64,000 nucleotides of DNA from Flavisolibacter ginsengisoli DSM 18119 (GCF_900129295.1 NZ_FQUU01000020.1:1-64000); one strand, 5' to 3'. Counted from the first letter of the stretch, positions 23,996 through 33,027 are shown. Notes: a model not told the origin generated them from the sequence alone. Program-made: numbers and translations.

Positions 23996-24385
23996 AGGGA
24001 TGCAATTTACCCCGCTTTTATAAAGTCCTTAGTTAAAACCCTGTTTTATAAAAGCTCATTTCTTTGATTTCTCTAAATTGAAAAAGTGGAAATTCCTGAT
24101 TAGCTGCTATTGTCCTTATTGGTCCTAAACAGATTTGGCCACTTTAGTGTTGCGCAATTACATATGTTCTACCTTCAACCATAAGTACTTCCGTTTGGAT
24201 GACGCCAAAATAAAAGCCACTTGCTTTTATTAGAGTTTGATCTTTTATGTCGGGAAGTAAGGATTGATACCTCTGACGTATTCTAGTGGAACACATTGTG
24301 CTACCATGCTGTACCACATCCCGATTGATTAATGAATTTGCTATAATTCAATAAATGTTGATTTCAATTGCAGCTTTTAAAATAT
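23996..24385. other. Intergenic region without a visible gene
   Basis: A 390-base spacer upstream of the GNAT-amidase gene and downstream of the acyltransferase gene, both on the minus strand. No reading frame, strong hairpin or repeat stood out. Confidence 0.4.
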
Positions 24386-25501
24386 CTATACGGCAAGTTG
24401 TTCTAGCTTTCTTTGAGAAACAGCAAGGGGCTTTTTAAGGTGGAAGTATTTTTTTAATTCCAGAGCTTTTTCTTCTATCAAGACCCATGAAAGCCAGGAA
24501 ATAAGCAACAATGTAACAAAACTTTCTACCATGATAAGGCCTTCGCTATAATAGCCAATTTCCATGGGCAAAAAGCTATTAAGAGTTTTAAAATAGGATC
24601 GGAAGATTTGAGGGATAACCAGGTGGTATAGGTAAATACCATAACTTATTTTCCCAATGAACATCAATGTGTTGCTTTCCAGTAAAAATTTAAAAGATTG
24701 TTTTTCTTCCGGAAGGGTGCTACGATACATGATATAATTAATCAACCACATTCCAAAAAAGGAAATAGATTCCCTGGCTATAATAAAGCTCCATTGCTGC
24801 TGAAGGGTTTGTATAATTAAAACAATAAGGAGCATACAGAAACCTGCTGACAAAATGATATGCGTTTTTTTCAGGTAAGCCACCGGCTTTTCTACAAAGA
24901 TCCAGGCTAAGAAGCCGCCCATAGCCAATGAGTCGAGACAAGTATAAGGCAGCATTTGTCCAAACAAATTATTTCTTACGCTGTATTCGCAAACAATGCC
25001 AGTGAAAGCTGTAGCAGCAAGCACATAAGGCATCCATTTCTTATTTAAAAATAAAATTAGCCAGGGCCAGAGAATGTAAAACTGCTCCTCCACTCCCAAC
25101 GACCAAAGGTGAGAAAACGTAAAATTCCAATGCTGTATTTTAAAAAAATAAATATTAGGGGTATAAGTAATCAAAAATTTCATTTCATAGCTTTCCACAT
25201 CCTTAGAAAATAAAGAAAGCAGTGTTATGTACAGAAAGTAGATAGGGAAAATGCGCAATGTACGCCGTATAAAAAACCATATAAAAACATTTGTTAGTTT
25301 GATATTCTCCTTTTCTGCTTTGTTTCGTGCTGACAACAATATTTGGGTAATCAAAAAGCTGCTCAAAACATAAAATACATCTATTACGTTGAATCCATAG
25401 GGAATGTATTGTTTCATAACATTGCCCGGTACCCAATGAAAGAATACAACAAAAAAAACAGCTAACGCTCTTATACTGTCAAAGGCTTTTATATATTTCA
25501 T
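24386..25501 (-). CDS. Acyltransferase 3 family membrane protein
   Basis: A 371-residue integral membrane O-acyltransferase of the acyltransferase_3 (OafA/YrhL-like) type. The N-terminal motif is FDSIRALAVFFVVFFHWVPG with the active-site His, followed by about ten hydrophobic helices and the signature FTFSHLWSLGVEEQFYILWP. Enzymes of this family move acyl groups to surface sugars or peptidoglycan; no acceptor can be inferred because no glycan genes flank it. The N-terminus begins at a good ATG. The tRNA and repeat cluster lies upstream of its start. Confidence 0.92.
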   Translation of the reverse strand: MKYIKAFDSIRALAVFFVVFFHWVPGNVMKQYIPYGFNVIDVFYVLSSFLITQILLSARNKAEKENIKLTNVFIWFFIRRTLRIFPIYFLYITLLSLFSKDVESYEMKFLITYTPNIYFFKIQHWNFTFSHLWSLGVEEQFYILWPWLILFLNKKWMPYVLAATAFTGIVCEYSVRNNLFGQMLPYTCLDSLAMGGFLAWIFVEKPVAYLKKTHIILSAGFCMLLIVLIIQTLQQQWSFIIARESISFFGMWLINYIMYRSTLPEEKQSFKFLLESNTLMFIGKISYGIYLYHLVIPQIFRSYFKTLNSFLPMEIGYYSEGLIMVESFVTLLLISWLSWVLIEEKALELKKYFHLKKPLAVSQRKLEQLAV

Positions 25502-25630
25502 AAGGTGGAGGAAGGCAAGGCCACAGTCTTTGCTCTTTCCACAAAACTTAAAAAAATATGGCAGTGGTAAAAGAAAGTCAGGAGTTCATCTTTGTTCAGA
25601 GATTAAAAAGGGTTGTTTTTACTTTTTAGG

Positions 25631-25930
25631 TACACTTCATGCATCCAGGTTTTTTGTTTTGTCTGGAAGACAGGATTAGCTACGCTGATCCTAAAATGGG
25701 CGGCCTAAAACAAACAAAGCCTCTGCTTGCACTTCGTGCATCCTGGGGTTTTTGTTTTTCCGCCATCAGCAAGCAAGCTTGCATGGCTCTAAAACAAATG
25801 ATAGGATTAGCTACGCTGATCCTAAAATAGGGCGGCCTAAAACAAACAAAGCCTCTGCCTGCACTTCGTGCATCCTGGGTTTTTTGTTTTTCCGTTTTTG
25901 CAAGCAAGCTTGCAACACTTCAAAACAAAA
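25631..25930 (-). repeat. Hairpin-rich tandem repeat downstream of tRNA-Pro
   Basis: Two near-identical copies of about 130 bases (25672-25800 and 25803-25930) and a shorter partial copy at 25631-25671. Each full copy contains the hairpin aggattagc...gatcct, the hairpin tgcacttcgtgca (25728-25740; 25860-25872), the word aaacaaacaaagcctctg and a 'caagcaagcttgca' palindrome. A 13-base match 'ggaagacaggatt' at 25665-25677 equals 25970-25982 inside the tRNA, and the aaacaaacaaagcctctg word is the complement of the tRNA-Pro trailer. This suggests duplication of the tRNA 3' flank. Confidence 0.75.
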
Positions 25931-25952
25931 AACCCCTGGCTTTCGCCAGAGG
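25922..25952 (-). terminator. Intrinsic terminator of tRNA-Pro
   Basis: Read on the minus strand, gcctctggc pairs with gccaggggt around a gaaa loop and is followed by tttttg. It lies about 15 bases after the tRNA 3' end. Confidence 0.85.
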
Positions 25953-25966
25953 CTTTGTTTGTTTAG

Positions 25967-26040
25967 TCGGGAAGACAGGATTCGAACCTGCGACCCCCTG
26001 GTCCCAAACCAGGTGCGCTACCGGCCTGCGCTACTTCCCG
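25967..26040 (-). tRNA. tRNA-Pro (TGG anticodon)
   Basis: The acceptor stem cgggaag/cttcccg closes the molecule, the anticodon stem-loop is cctgg-tttggga-ccagg with anticodon TGG, and the T-arm carries gttcgaatc. The discriminator is A and CCA is not encoded. The terminator and the repeat array follow on the minus strand. An adjacent tRNA-Ser is seven bases upstream, so the two are likely co-transcribed. Confidence 0.95.
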
Positions 26041-26047
26041 TTTCCAG

Positions 26048-26138
26048 CGGTGAGGGAGGGATTCGAACCCTCGGTAGAGCTTTAAGGCCCTACGACGGTT
26101 TAGCAAACCGTTGATTTCAGCCACTCATCCACCTCACC
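26048..26138 (-). tRNA. tRNA-Ser (GCT anticodon)
   Basis: A 91-base class II tRNA with acceptor stem ggtgagg/cctcacc, anticodon stem-loop acggt-ttgctaa-accgt with anticodon GCT, a long variable arm and discriminator G. CCA is not encoded. It is seven bases from tRNA-Pro on the same strand. It is the only serine tRNA in the window. Confidence 0.95.
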
Positions 26139-26204
26139 CTTTGCCCACAATTCCCTCACCTCATTTGCAAGGGTTGCAAAAATAGGGATATCAGGGTAAT
26201 TACT

Positions 26205-26252
26205 AAAAAAAATAAACCCCAAATTCTAAAATTTTTGCTTTAGAATTTGGGG
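26205..26252 (-). terminator. Intrinsic terminator of dnaA
   Basis: A perfect 14-base stem (26217-26230 with 26239-26252, containing aaattctaaa) is followed on the minus strand by TTTATTTTTTTT. It lies just past the dnaA stop. Confidence 0.9.
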
Positions 26253-26275
26253 CCTTTAATATAAATATCAATCTA

Positions 26276-27709
26276 TTACATAGCTGCCAACTGCACTTTT
26301 TGCTGTAGTTCCATCACGCTGTCGCGGAAGGTACCATCAGTATCCATAAGGTCCTTTACAGTCTGGCATGAGTGAATTACTGTAGTATGGTCACGTCCGC
26401 CAAAATGTTCTCCAATAGTCTTTAATGAATTCTTGGTAAATGCTTTAGCCAGGTACATTGTGATCTGCCTTGCCTGCACGATCTCCCTCTTACGGGTCTT
26501 CTGAAGAAGCTTGTCATAAGGCACATCGAAATAATCACAAACCATTTTCTGTATGGTATCGATGGTAATTTCTTTACTGGATGTTTTTACAAAGTTTCGC
26601 AACACTTTTTTCGCAAGGTCTAGGTCAATTTCTCTTCGGTTAAGCGAAGATTGTGCCAATAAGGAGATCAAGGCTCCTTCCAACTCACGGATATTGGTGT
26701 TGATATTGTAAGCTATATACTTCACTACTTCTTTAGGCATTTCCAACCCGTCATTCTTCATCTTTCTTTCAAGGATCTCAATACGGGTGTCATAATCAGG
26801 CATTTGAATGTCTGCACTTAATCCCCACCTGAAGCGACTTAATAATCTTTCCTGAACACCTTCAAGGTCTTTTGGTGATTTATCAGAGGTCAATACCAAT
26901 TGCTTTCCTGATTGATGCAGGTGATTGAAAATAGCGAAGAAAGCATCCTGGGATTTCTCTGCCCTGTTGAAAAATTGCACATCATCAATAATCAATACAT
27001 CTATCAATTGGTAGAAGTGTATAAAATCATTTATGGCATTATTTCTACTATGGTCTACAAACTGGTTGATAAACTTTTCAGAACTCACATACAACACAAC
27101 TTTATTAGGCTGCAGTCTTTTCACTTCATTTCCAATAGCCTGGGCAAGGTGTGTCTTTCCCAATCCTACGCCACCATAGATCACCAATGGATTGAATGAA
27201 TTAGCTCCCGGCTTTTCCGCCACCGTTTTGCCAGCCCTGCGTGCTACCCTATTACTATCACCTTCTATATAAGACTCTAATGTATAATTTGGATTCAGTT
27301 GCGGGTCGATATGCATTTTCTTCAACCCTGGAATAACAAATGGATTTTTGACAGGCGTGTTGATAACGAGTGGGAAGTCCATTTCATTATTGGTAAAAGA
27401 TTTATAAGAATGACCCGCCATGTCAACAGTCACTGGTTTGTTGCGGGTATTACCTCCGTCCACCATAATCCGGTATTCCAGGCGTGCATCCTTTCCTAAC
27501 TCTCTTTTTAATGTCTTGGCCAACAGGTTTACATAATGTTCTTCCAGGTATTCATAAAAGAACTGGCTTGGCACCTGGATGATTAAAACATTCTCTTTTA
27601 AAACAACAGGTTGAATAGGCTCAAACCATGTTTTAAAATGCTGCCATTCTACAATATCTTTTATGATAGATAAACAATTGGACCAAACTAGTTCTGCATT
27701 TTTCTCCAT
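26276..27709 (-). CDS. dnaA: Chromosomal replication initiator DnaA
   Basis: A 477-residue replication initiator. Domain I is MEKNAELVWSNCLSIIKDIVEWQHFKTWFEPIQP; the AAA+ domain has Walker A GGVGLGKTH and Walker B LIIDDVQFF; the C-terminal HTH domain ends with the DnaA signature GRDHTTVIHSCQTVKDL. The ATG at 27709 is preferred to the TTG at 27718. A TAAATTTG box lies on the minus strand at 27740-27747, with an approximate DnaA box (TTTTTCACA, 27758-27766) nearby, which could reflect autoregulation. No dnaN or recF follows, so the gene is not in the classical oriC-linked order. Confidence 0.97.
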   Translation of the reverse strand: MEKNAELVWSNCLSIIKDIVEWQHFKTWFEPIQPVVLKENVLIIQVPSQFFYEYLEEHYVNLLAKTLKRELGKDARLEYRIMVDGGNTRNKPVTVDMAGHSYKSFTNNEMDFPLVINTPVKNPFVIPGLKKMHIDPQLNPNYTLESYIEGDSNRVARRAGKTVAEKPGANSFNPLVIYGGVGLGKTHLAQAIGNEVKRLQPNKVVLYVSSEKFINQFVDHSRNNAINDFIHFYQLIDVLIIDDVQFFNRAEKSQDAFFAIFNHLHQSGKQLVLTSDKSPKDLEGVQERLLSRFRWGLSADIQMPDYDTRIEILERKMKNDGLEMPKEVVKYIAYNINTNIRELEGALISLLAQSSLNRREIDLDLAKKVLRNFVKTSSKEITIDTIQKMVCDYFDVPYDKLLQKTRKREIVQARQITMYLAKAFTKNSLKTIGEHFGGRDHTTVIHSCQTVKDLMDTDGTFRDSVMELQQKVQLAAM

Positions 27710-28060
27710 GTACGCCAAGGCAGTTTTTATATTGAGTTACAAATTTATTCAGATAAGTTTTTCACAGAGTGTGTAAAAAATTATTTTTTTAGGACAGGAA
27801 AGCGAATATCTAAAAAAGCATGCTAAAAAAAAATTTTTATATCTGAGAATTTTTATTACCTGAAGAAGAAGACCAATTCCAAAAATTTCCCCTTTCAATC
27901 TACGAACATTTTGGGTTATTACAACTATAAAAAGCTGAACTCTTCTTTTAATCTGACAAGAATCATTTAATCAAATAGAATTGGGAACTCCTTATGCTTA
28001 ATTCCCAATCTCTTCCTCCATTTTTGCATGGTCATTCTTTTCGGGATAAAAACCTGACAC
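27710..28060. other. AT-rich spacer upstream of dnaA
   Basis: A 351-base divergent spacer between dnaA and an FAD enzyme. It is AT-rich with several T- and A-runs (27778-27795 and 27825-27840). It contains one relaxed DnaA-box-like word (27758-27766), but no cluster of exact TTATCCACA boxes, so I do not call it an origin. Confidence 0.45.
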
Positions 28061-29632
28061 ATGCAACAAAAAATTTCCTTAAAGCTACTTCCTTCAGAGG
28101 CCGCAGATGATCAAGTCATAAAGAAATCACTCTCTCAGTCTATTGGTATTCCACAGGATAGAATCTCGGGGTTTACCATCAATAAGAGATCTATTGATGC
28201 ACGGGGTAAACAGCCATGGATCAATCTTACGCTTACCTCCTTCATTGACGAACCTTTTCATTATACCAGGGATCTTGTTCCACTTGAATTGAAAGATGTT
28301 AAACAATCTGACACCAGGGTAGTTATAATAGGAGCAGGACCTGCCGGCCTGTTCACTGCCATGCGATTGATAGAGCATGGTATTAAGCCTGTTGTATTAG
28401 AAAGAGGCAAAGATGTCCGTGCTCGAAGACGTGATCTTGCTGCCATTAATAAAGAAGGAGTTGTAAACCCGGAGAGCAATTATTGTTTTGGAGAAGGAGG
28501 TGCCGGCACTTACAGCGATGGTAAACTCTATACAAGAAGTAATAAAAGAGGTAACATAGACCGCATTTTGAATATACTGGTTCATTTCGGTGCTTCTGAA
28601 TCTATATTATCCGACGCACACCCACATATAGGAACCAATAAGCTTCCACATATCATTACTGCTATCAGGGAAAAAATAATTGAATGTGGCGGAGAGGTGC
28701 TTTTTGAAAAAAAGGTCACTGATTTCCATATTATAGAAGGTAGCATTAAAGGTGTACAATGTAGTGACGGTGATAGCGTTAGAGGTGATGCTGTGGTACT
28801 GGCCACCGGCCATTCTGCACGGGATATTTTTGAATTGCTACATGCAAAGAAAATATTAATTGAACCAAAGCCTTTTGCACTAGGGGTAAGGGTTGAACAT
28901 CCCCAGGCTCTTATAGACTCTATTCAATACCACTGCCCTTCACGCGGTGAGTATCTGCCACCTGCATCTTACAGCCTGGTGCAACAAGTTCAGGGCAAAG
29001 GTGTTTTTTCCTTCTGCATGTGTCCTGGTGGTATCATTGCTCCTGCTGCCACCAATCCCAACGAGATCGTTGTCAATGGCTGGTCACCTTCTAAAAGAAA
29101 TAATCCCTATGCCAATAGCGGTATAGTGGTAACGGTAGATGAAAAAAACATTGCCCCATTCAAAAGTCATGGGCCTTTAGCAGCCATGTATTTCCAACAA
29201 TCCGTTGAGCAGAAGGCATTTGAGATTGGGGGAGGCAAATTGGTTGCCCCTGCACAACGCATGGCAGACTTTACCAAAAATATAGTGTCATCCAATTTAC
29301 CGGATTGCAGTTACCTGCCCGGAATTCACTCTGCTAATTTAAAAGAAGTACTGCCCCCATTCATATTGCACTCTCTGCAAGGCGCCTTTATTGAATTCGG
29401 TAAAAAAATGAAAGGCTACCTGACCAATGAAGCAGTAGTAGTAGCTACGGAATCCAGGACATCATCCCCTGTACGAATTCCCAGGGAAGAAGAAAGCCTT
29501 GAGCATCCCCAAATAAAAAAACTCTTTCCTTGCGGAGAAGGAGCAGGATATGCCGGTGGAATAGTAAGTGCAGCTATGGACGGCGAAAGAATTGCCAACC
29601 GCATTGCAGTGATTACAGGCAAAGCCAAATAA
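28061..29632 (+). CDS. NAD(P)/FAD-dependent oxidoreductase (COG2509-like)
   Basis: A 523-residue flavoprotein. An N-terminal segment of about 90 residues (QQKISLKLLPSEAADDQVIKKS) precedes the FAD-binding Rossmann motif VVIIGAGPAGLFTAMRL (about residues 87-103), which is the pattern of the COG2509 'uncharacterised FAD-dependent dehydrogenase' group. Conserved segments include CFGEGGAGTYSDGKL and the C-terminal PCGEGAGYAGGIVSAAMDG, the second FAD-contacting motif. The reaction is unknown. It is transcribed divergently from dnaA and alone. Confidence 0.88.
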   Translation: MQQKISLKLLPSEAADDQVIKKSLSQSIGIPQDRISGFTINKRSIDARGKQPWINLTLTSFIDEPFHYTRDLVPLELKDVKQSDTRVVIIGAGPAGLFTAMRLIEHGIKPVVLERGKDVRARRRDLAAINKEGVVNPESNYCFGEGGAGTYSDGKLYTRSNKRGNIDRILNILVHFGASESILSDAHPHIGTNKLPHIITAIREKIIECGGEVLFEKKVTDFHIIEGSIKGVQCSDGDSVRGDAVVLATGHSARDIFELLHAKKILIEPKPFALGVRVEHPQALIDSIQYHCPSRGEYLPPASYSLVQQVQGKGVFSFCMCPGGIIAPAATNPNEIVVNGWSPSKRNNPYANSGIVVTVDEKNIAPFKSHGPLAAMYFQQSVEQKAFEIGGGKLVAPAQRMADFTKNIVSSNLPDCSYLPGIHSANLKEVLPPFILHSLQGAFIEFGKKMKGYLTNEAVVVATESRTSSPVRIPREEESLEHPQIKKLFPCGEGAGYAGGIVSAAMDGERIANRIAVITGKAK

Positions 29633-29742
29633 AGCTATTTATATACGAATACTTTCCTTTTGTATGGGCAAACTGTCTTTTGGTATAATTTTATCGCCAG
29701 GCCGTTTCCAGGATTTTATATTTACCACACAAAACTCTCTGC

Positions 29743-30678
29743 ATGGCTCTATTAGAACTTCATAATTTAAAAAAGTATTACGCCACTCAAAAAGCTGTTG
29801 ATGACATCAGCTTTTCAGTTGAACCGGGAACCATATTTGGATTATTAGGACCCAATGGTGCAGGCAAAACTACTTTGCTTAGAATGATCACCGGCATTCT
29901 ATACCCCGATTCTGGTAGCATACTTTTTAAAGGGGAACCTTTTGATGCTATGAAAGATGTTGAACAGATCGGGTATATGCCTGAAGAAAGGGGATTATAC
30001 AAGAAAATGAAGATAGGTGAGCATGCTCTATACCTTGCTCAATTAAAGGGACTCGAAAAAAACGAAGCATTAAGGCTGATCAAAGAATGGTTTATAAAGC
30101 TGGAAATGCAAAGCTGGTGGAATAAGAAAGTGGAAGATCTGTCCAAGGGTATGTCACAAAAGCTCCAGTTTGTAACCACGGTATTGCATGATCCCAAACT
30201 GATCATCCTTGACGAACCTTTTAGTGGTTTAGATCCTGTTAACAGCAATATCATCAAAGAAGAGATATTCAAACTGGCAAAAAGAGGTGCTACCATTATT
30301 TTCAGTACACATCGTATGGAGCAGGTGGAAGAGATATGCGACCAGATTGTGCTTGTCAATAAAGGCCAGAAAATATTAGACGGAAGCGTAAAGGAAGTAA
30401 AACAGCAATTCAAGCAAAACCTATTTAAAATAGGTTTAGACTCTAATACCAGCCTGGAAAACAGTAACGTTTTTGAAGTTATAAAAGAAAACGAAGACCA
30501 TTCCTTAATTGTAAAGATCCAGCAGGGCTATACACCTAACGATGTATTACTGCATTATATCAACCAAAACATTCCTATCCATTCTTTCCAGGAAATACTG
30601 CCTTCTCTGAATGAGATCTTTATTCAGTTGGTTGAAGGCACACCGGCTGCAAGGCAATTTCAACACATACCTGCTTAA
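29743..30678 (+). CDS. ABC transporter ATP-binding protein
   Basis: A 311-residue ATPase of a membrane export or resistance-type ABC system. Walker A GPNGAGKTT (about residues 36-44), ABC signature LSKGMSQKLQ and Walker B LIILDEPFSG are intact, with the switch His in STHRMEQVEE. The C-terminal extension resembles DUF4162, found on exporters of the NatA/CcmA-like group. Its partner permease starts nine bases downstream. The substrate is not indicated; sodium extrusion (NatAB) is one possibility. Confidence 0.93.
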   Translation: MALLELHNLKKYYATQKAVDDISFSVEPGTIFGLLGPNGAGKTTLLRMITGILYPDSGSILFKGEPFDAMKDVEQIGYMPEERGLYKKMKIGEHALYLAQLKGLEKNEALRLIKEWFIKLEMQSWWNKKVEDLSKGMSQKLQFVTTVLHDPKLIILDEPFSGLDPVNSNIIKEEIFKLAKRGATIIFSTHRMEQVEEICDQIVLVNKGQKILDGSVKEVKQQFKQNLFKIGLDSNTSLENSNVFEVIKENEDHSLIVKIQQGYTPNDVLLHYINQNIPIHSFQEILPSLNEIFIQLVEGTPAARQFQHIPA

Positions 30679-30687
30679 AACATTACC

Positions 30688-32010
30688 ATGAACAAAACTG
30701 CACTCATTATTAAGCGCGAATACCTGAGCCGCGTACGCAAAAAGACCTTTATACTTTCTACTATACTGACCCCTTTGCTTTTTGTAGGTATCATTGGCAC
30801 TGTGATTTTCGTTACAGTCAAAAACATCCGCAATGAAAAGATCGCCGTTGTGGACCCCAATGGAATTTTAAAAGCCAACCTCGAAGGAAGTAAGTCAGTC
30901 AGCTACGATTTCCGAAATGATATTGATACCAGTAATTTTAATACAAAAGGTTACTCAGCTTTATTATATCCTCCCCATACTGGCATCAATCAAACGAATA
31001 ATTTTAAGGTCATCACAGAAAAAAGCCTTAGTCGCTTTGCCAATGACCAGATAGAAAAAGATATCGCCCGTGCATTGGAAAATAATATAATCGCGGATTC
31101 TCTGAAGATAGATCCCCGCCGCATTGATGATTTAAAAAAACAGGCCGAGCTAACCTCAGTTGAATCAGTGAAGAAAGGTGAGTTGGGAAACAGTACCCGG
31201 TCCGATTTCAATTTGGCAAGCAGCATTGGCTATCTAACGGCCTTTCTAATCTACATTACTTTATTTGTTTACGGTGTGATGGTTATGAGAGGTGTTATGG
31301 AAGAAAAGACTAACAGGATAGCTGAAGTGATCATATCCTCAGTAAAGCCCTTCCAATTAATGATGGGAAAGATATTAGGGATTGGTGCCGTAGGATTAAC
31401 ACAATTCCTTATCTGGATCGTATTGATTTTTGGCATCAGCAGCGTAATGATGTCCTTTATTCCCGCTGAAGTATTACAACAAGTGCAGGCCCAGGGCAAC
31501 CAAATGTCTGGCTCATCTGCCCAAACTTCTGAAGCGATAAAGACCATTGCCAATGCACAACTAACTCTTTCATCAGTCAACTGGCCCCTGGTCATTGGTT
31601 GCTTTATTTTCTATTTCATTGGTGGATATTTATTTTATGCTGCCTTGTTTGCAGCAGTGGGAAGTGCAGTGAATGAAGATGCGCAGGATGCACAGAGCCT
31701 TACATTCCCTATCACCATGCCCATAGTGATTGCCATCATCATCATGATCAACTCCATTAATGACCCCACCAGTTCCCTGGCCAAATGGAGCAGTATCATT
31801 CCATTCTTCTCCCCTATTGTGATGATGTCAAGAATTCCATTTGGTGTTCCCAGTACTGTTGCCTATTGGGAATTAGGCGTTTCTATGGTTTGCCTGGTGA
31901 TTGGTTTTCTCTTCACTACCTGGTTGAGTGCCAAAATATACCGGACAGGCATCCTTCTGTATGGCAAAAAACCAAGCTGGAAAGAAATGGCTAAATGGAT
32001 CAGACGTTAA
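30688..32010 (+). CDS. ABC transporter permease (NatB/ABC-2 type)
   Basis: A 440-residue ABC-2 family permease. One transmembrane helix near residues 20-42 is followed by a large extracytoplasmic domain (about 43-180) and a cluster of about five helices (from LASSIGYLTAFLIYITLFVYGVMVMRG). The architecture and the RGVMEEKTNRIAEVIISSVKPFQLMMGKILG motif match NatB-like permeases. It is co-encoded with the ATPase immediately upstream. The product translocated is not known. Confidence 0.92.
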   Translation: MNKTALIIKREYLSRVRKKTFILSTILTPLLFVGIIGTVIFVTVKNIRNEKIAVVDPNGILKANLEGSKSVSYDFRNDIDTSNFNTKGYSALLYPPHTGINQTNNFKVITEKSLSRFANDQIEKDIARALENNIIADSLKIDPRRIDDLKKQAELTSVESVKKGELGNSTRSDFNLASSIGYLTAFLIYITLFVYGVMVMRGVMEEKTNRIAEVIISSVKPFQLMMGKILGIGAVGLTQFLIWIVLIFGISSVMMSFIPAEVLQQVQAQGNQMSGSSAQTSEAIKTIANAQLTLSSVNWPLVIGCFIFYFIGGYLFYAALFAAVGSAVNEDAQDAQSLTFPITMPIVIAIIIMINSINDPTSSLAKWSSIIPFFSPIVMMSRIPFGVPSTVAYWELGVSMVCLVIGFLFTTWLSAKIYRTGILLYGKKPSWKEMAKWIRR

Positions 32011-32035
32011 AGAAAATGAAAAATACATGAGTAAA

Positions 32036-32065
32036 TTTGGTTTTACGAAATCAATCGTACATTTG
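32036..32065 (+). promoter_or_regulatory. Promoter of the 32095 gene
   Basis: TTTG at 32036-32039, an 18-base spacer and TACATTTG at 32058-32065 is an exact match to the Bacteroidota -33/-7 consensus. The start codon is 29 bases downstream. Confidence 0.75.
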
Positions 32066-32094
32066 ATACGAAGAGTTTCGTTAATCAAAAAACC

Positions 32095-32922
32095 ATGTTT
32101 ATGAATCAGAAATCAATACTACAGAAGTTACCCATTGTCGCAATAGGTGTGGCTGTTGCTTGTACAGCCCTTGCCTTTCAACAACAACCTTTAAAAACAA
32201 AACCAGCACATAGTGATACTTTACCTGACCGCAACCGGAAGGTCAGGAATATTGATGATGCCCTTGAGGAACTGGAAAGAAGCAAGGCGGAGGTGGATCG
32301 TTCATTGAAAGACATAGATTTTAATAAAATGGAAAAAGAGATCCAGGAGGCCACTAAAAACCTGCAGTTAGATACAAAAAAAATGCAGGAAGAGCTTGCG
32401 CAGGCAATGAAAGAAGTTGATAAAGCTAAAATCAATGCCGATATACAAAAGACTTTCCAGGAGGAGAACCTGGCAAAAATGAAAGCCAGCCTGGATAGCA
32501 ATATAAAGTCAGTAGATTTCGATAAGCTTAAGGCAGAAATAGAGAATTCTGTAGCTAAAGTAGATTGGGATAAGATCCATGAAGAACTGGAAAAAACTAA
32601 ATCAGTCAACATGGATAGTATCCAATCCAATCTTAAAAAAATAAGGCCTGAAATAGAAAGATCCATGAAACAGGCTCATGAAAGCATTGATAAGGCAAGG
32701 AAAGAATTGACAGGATATAAGCATTTCCTTGATGGTCTCACCAATGATGGTTTAATCAATAAAACCAATGATTATACCATTCAGTACAAGTCCGGCAAAT
32801 TGACCATCAATGGCACGGAACAACCAGCATCTGTAACTAATAAGTACCAATCCTTTTTGAAGGAGAAAAAAGATTTCACTATTGAAAAGTCAAAAGACGA
32901 TTTTAATATAAAGAATGATTAA
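32095..32922 (+). CDS. Exported or anchored coiled-coil protein of unknown function
   Basis: A 275-residue protein. The N-terminus has a hydrophobic segment (LPIVAIGVAVACTALAF) without a lipobox, so it may be a signal anchor or uncleaved leader. The rest, about residues 50-220, is highly helical and charged, with quasi-repeated segments of the form I/VD-F/W-(N/D)K-x(8)-E (KDIDFNKMEKEIQEA, KSVDFDKLKAEIENS, AKVDWDKIHEELEKT), typical of long amphipathic or coiled-coil helices. The C-terminus has short β-like segments (DYTIQYKSGKLTINGTE). I recognise no family. Its own promoter precedes it, and a hairpin terminator follows at 32949-32983. Confidence 0.75.
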   Translation: MFMNQKSILQKLPIVAIGVAVACTALAFQQQPLKTKPAHSDTLPDRNRKVRNIDDALEELERSKAEVDRSLKDIDFNKMEKEIQEATKNLQLDTKKMQEELAQAMKEVDKAKINADIQKTFQEENLAKMKASLDSNIKSVDFDKLKAEIENSVAKVDWDKIHEELEKTKSVNMDSIQSNLKKIRPEIERSMKQAHESIDKARKELTGYKHFLDGLTNDGLINKTNDYTIQYKSGKLTINGTEQPASVTNKYQSFLKEKKDFTIEKSKDDFNIKND

Positions 32923-32948
32923 ACCGACCTGGCTTAATTGCTAAAAAC

Positions 32949-32983
32949 ATTCAAAAGAACTCCTCCATGGGGTTCTTTTGAAT
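32949..32983 (+). terminator. Hairpin terminator after the coiled-coil gene
   Basis: attcaaaagaac (32949-32960) pairs exactly with gttcttttgaat (32972-32983). It supports the next gene starting at 33028 rather than at an in-frame ATG at 32938. Confidence 0.65.
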
Positions 32984-33027
32984 TTCATACCTGTACTAAC
33001 TTCATTGTGCATTTAATTAACATTATT

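Larger units (their letters stand above)
25502..25966. other. Repeat-bearing spacer between the acyltransferase and tRNA-Pro
   Basis: No real gene is present. The first 130 bases are plain; the rest is the tandem hairpin-rich repeat and the tRNA-Pro terminator. Open frames here are made of repeated sequence and tRNA complement, and translate to repeated QDARSA-GRGFVCFRPP-like strings, so I do not call them genes. Confidence 0.7.

Noticed and set aside
25639-26114. Open frames across the tRNA and repeat region, for example on both strands between 25639 and 26114
   Set aside because: They translate the complement of tRNA genes (GIRTLGRALRPYDG, DRIRTCDPLVPNQV) and repeated hairpin sequence; such frames are a classic annotation artefact.
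27710-28060. Possible replication origin next to dnaA
   Set aside because: Only one relaxed DnaA box is visible and no dnaN neighbour; AT-richness alone is weak evidence. A GC-skew plot of the chromosome would decide.
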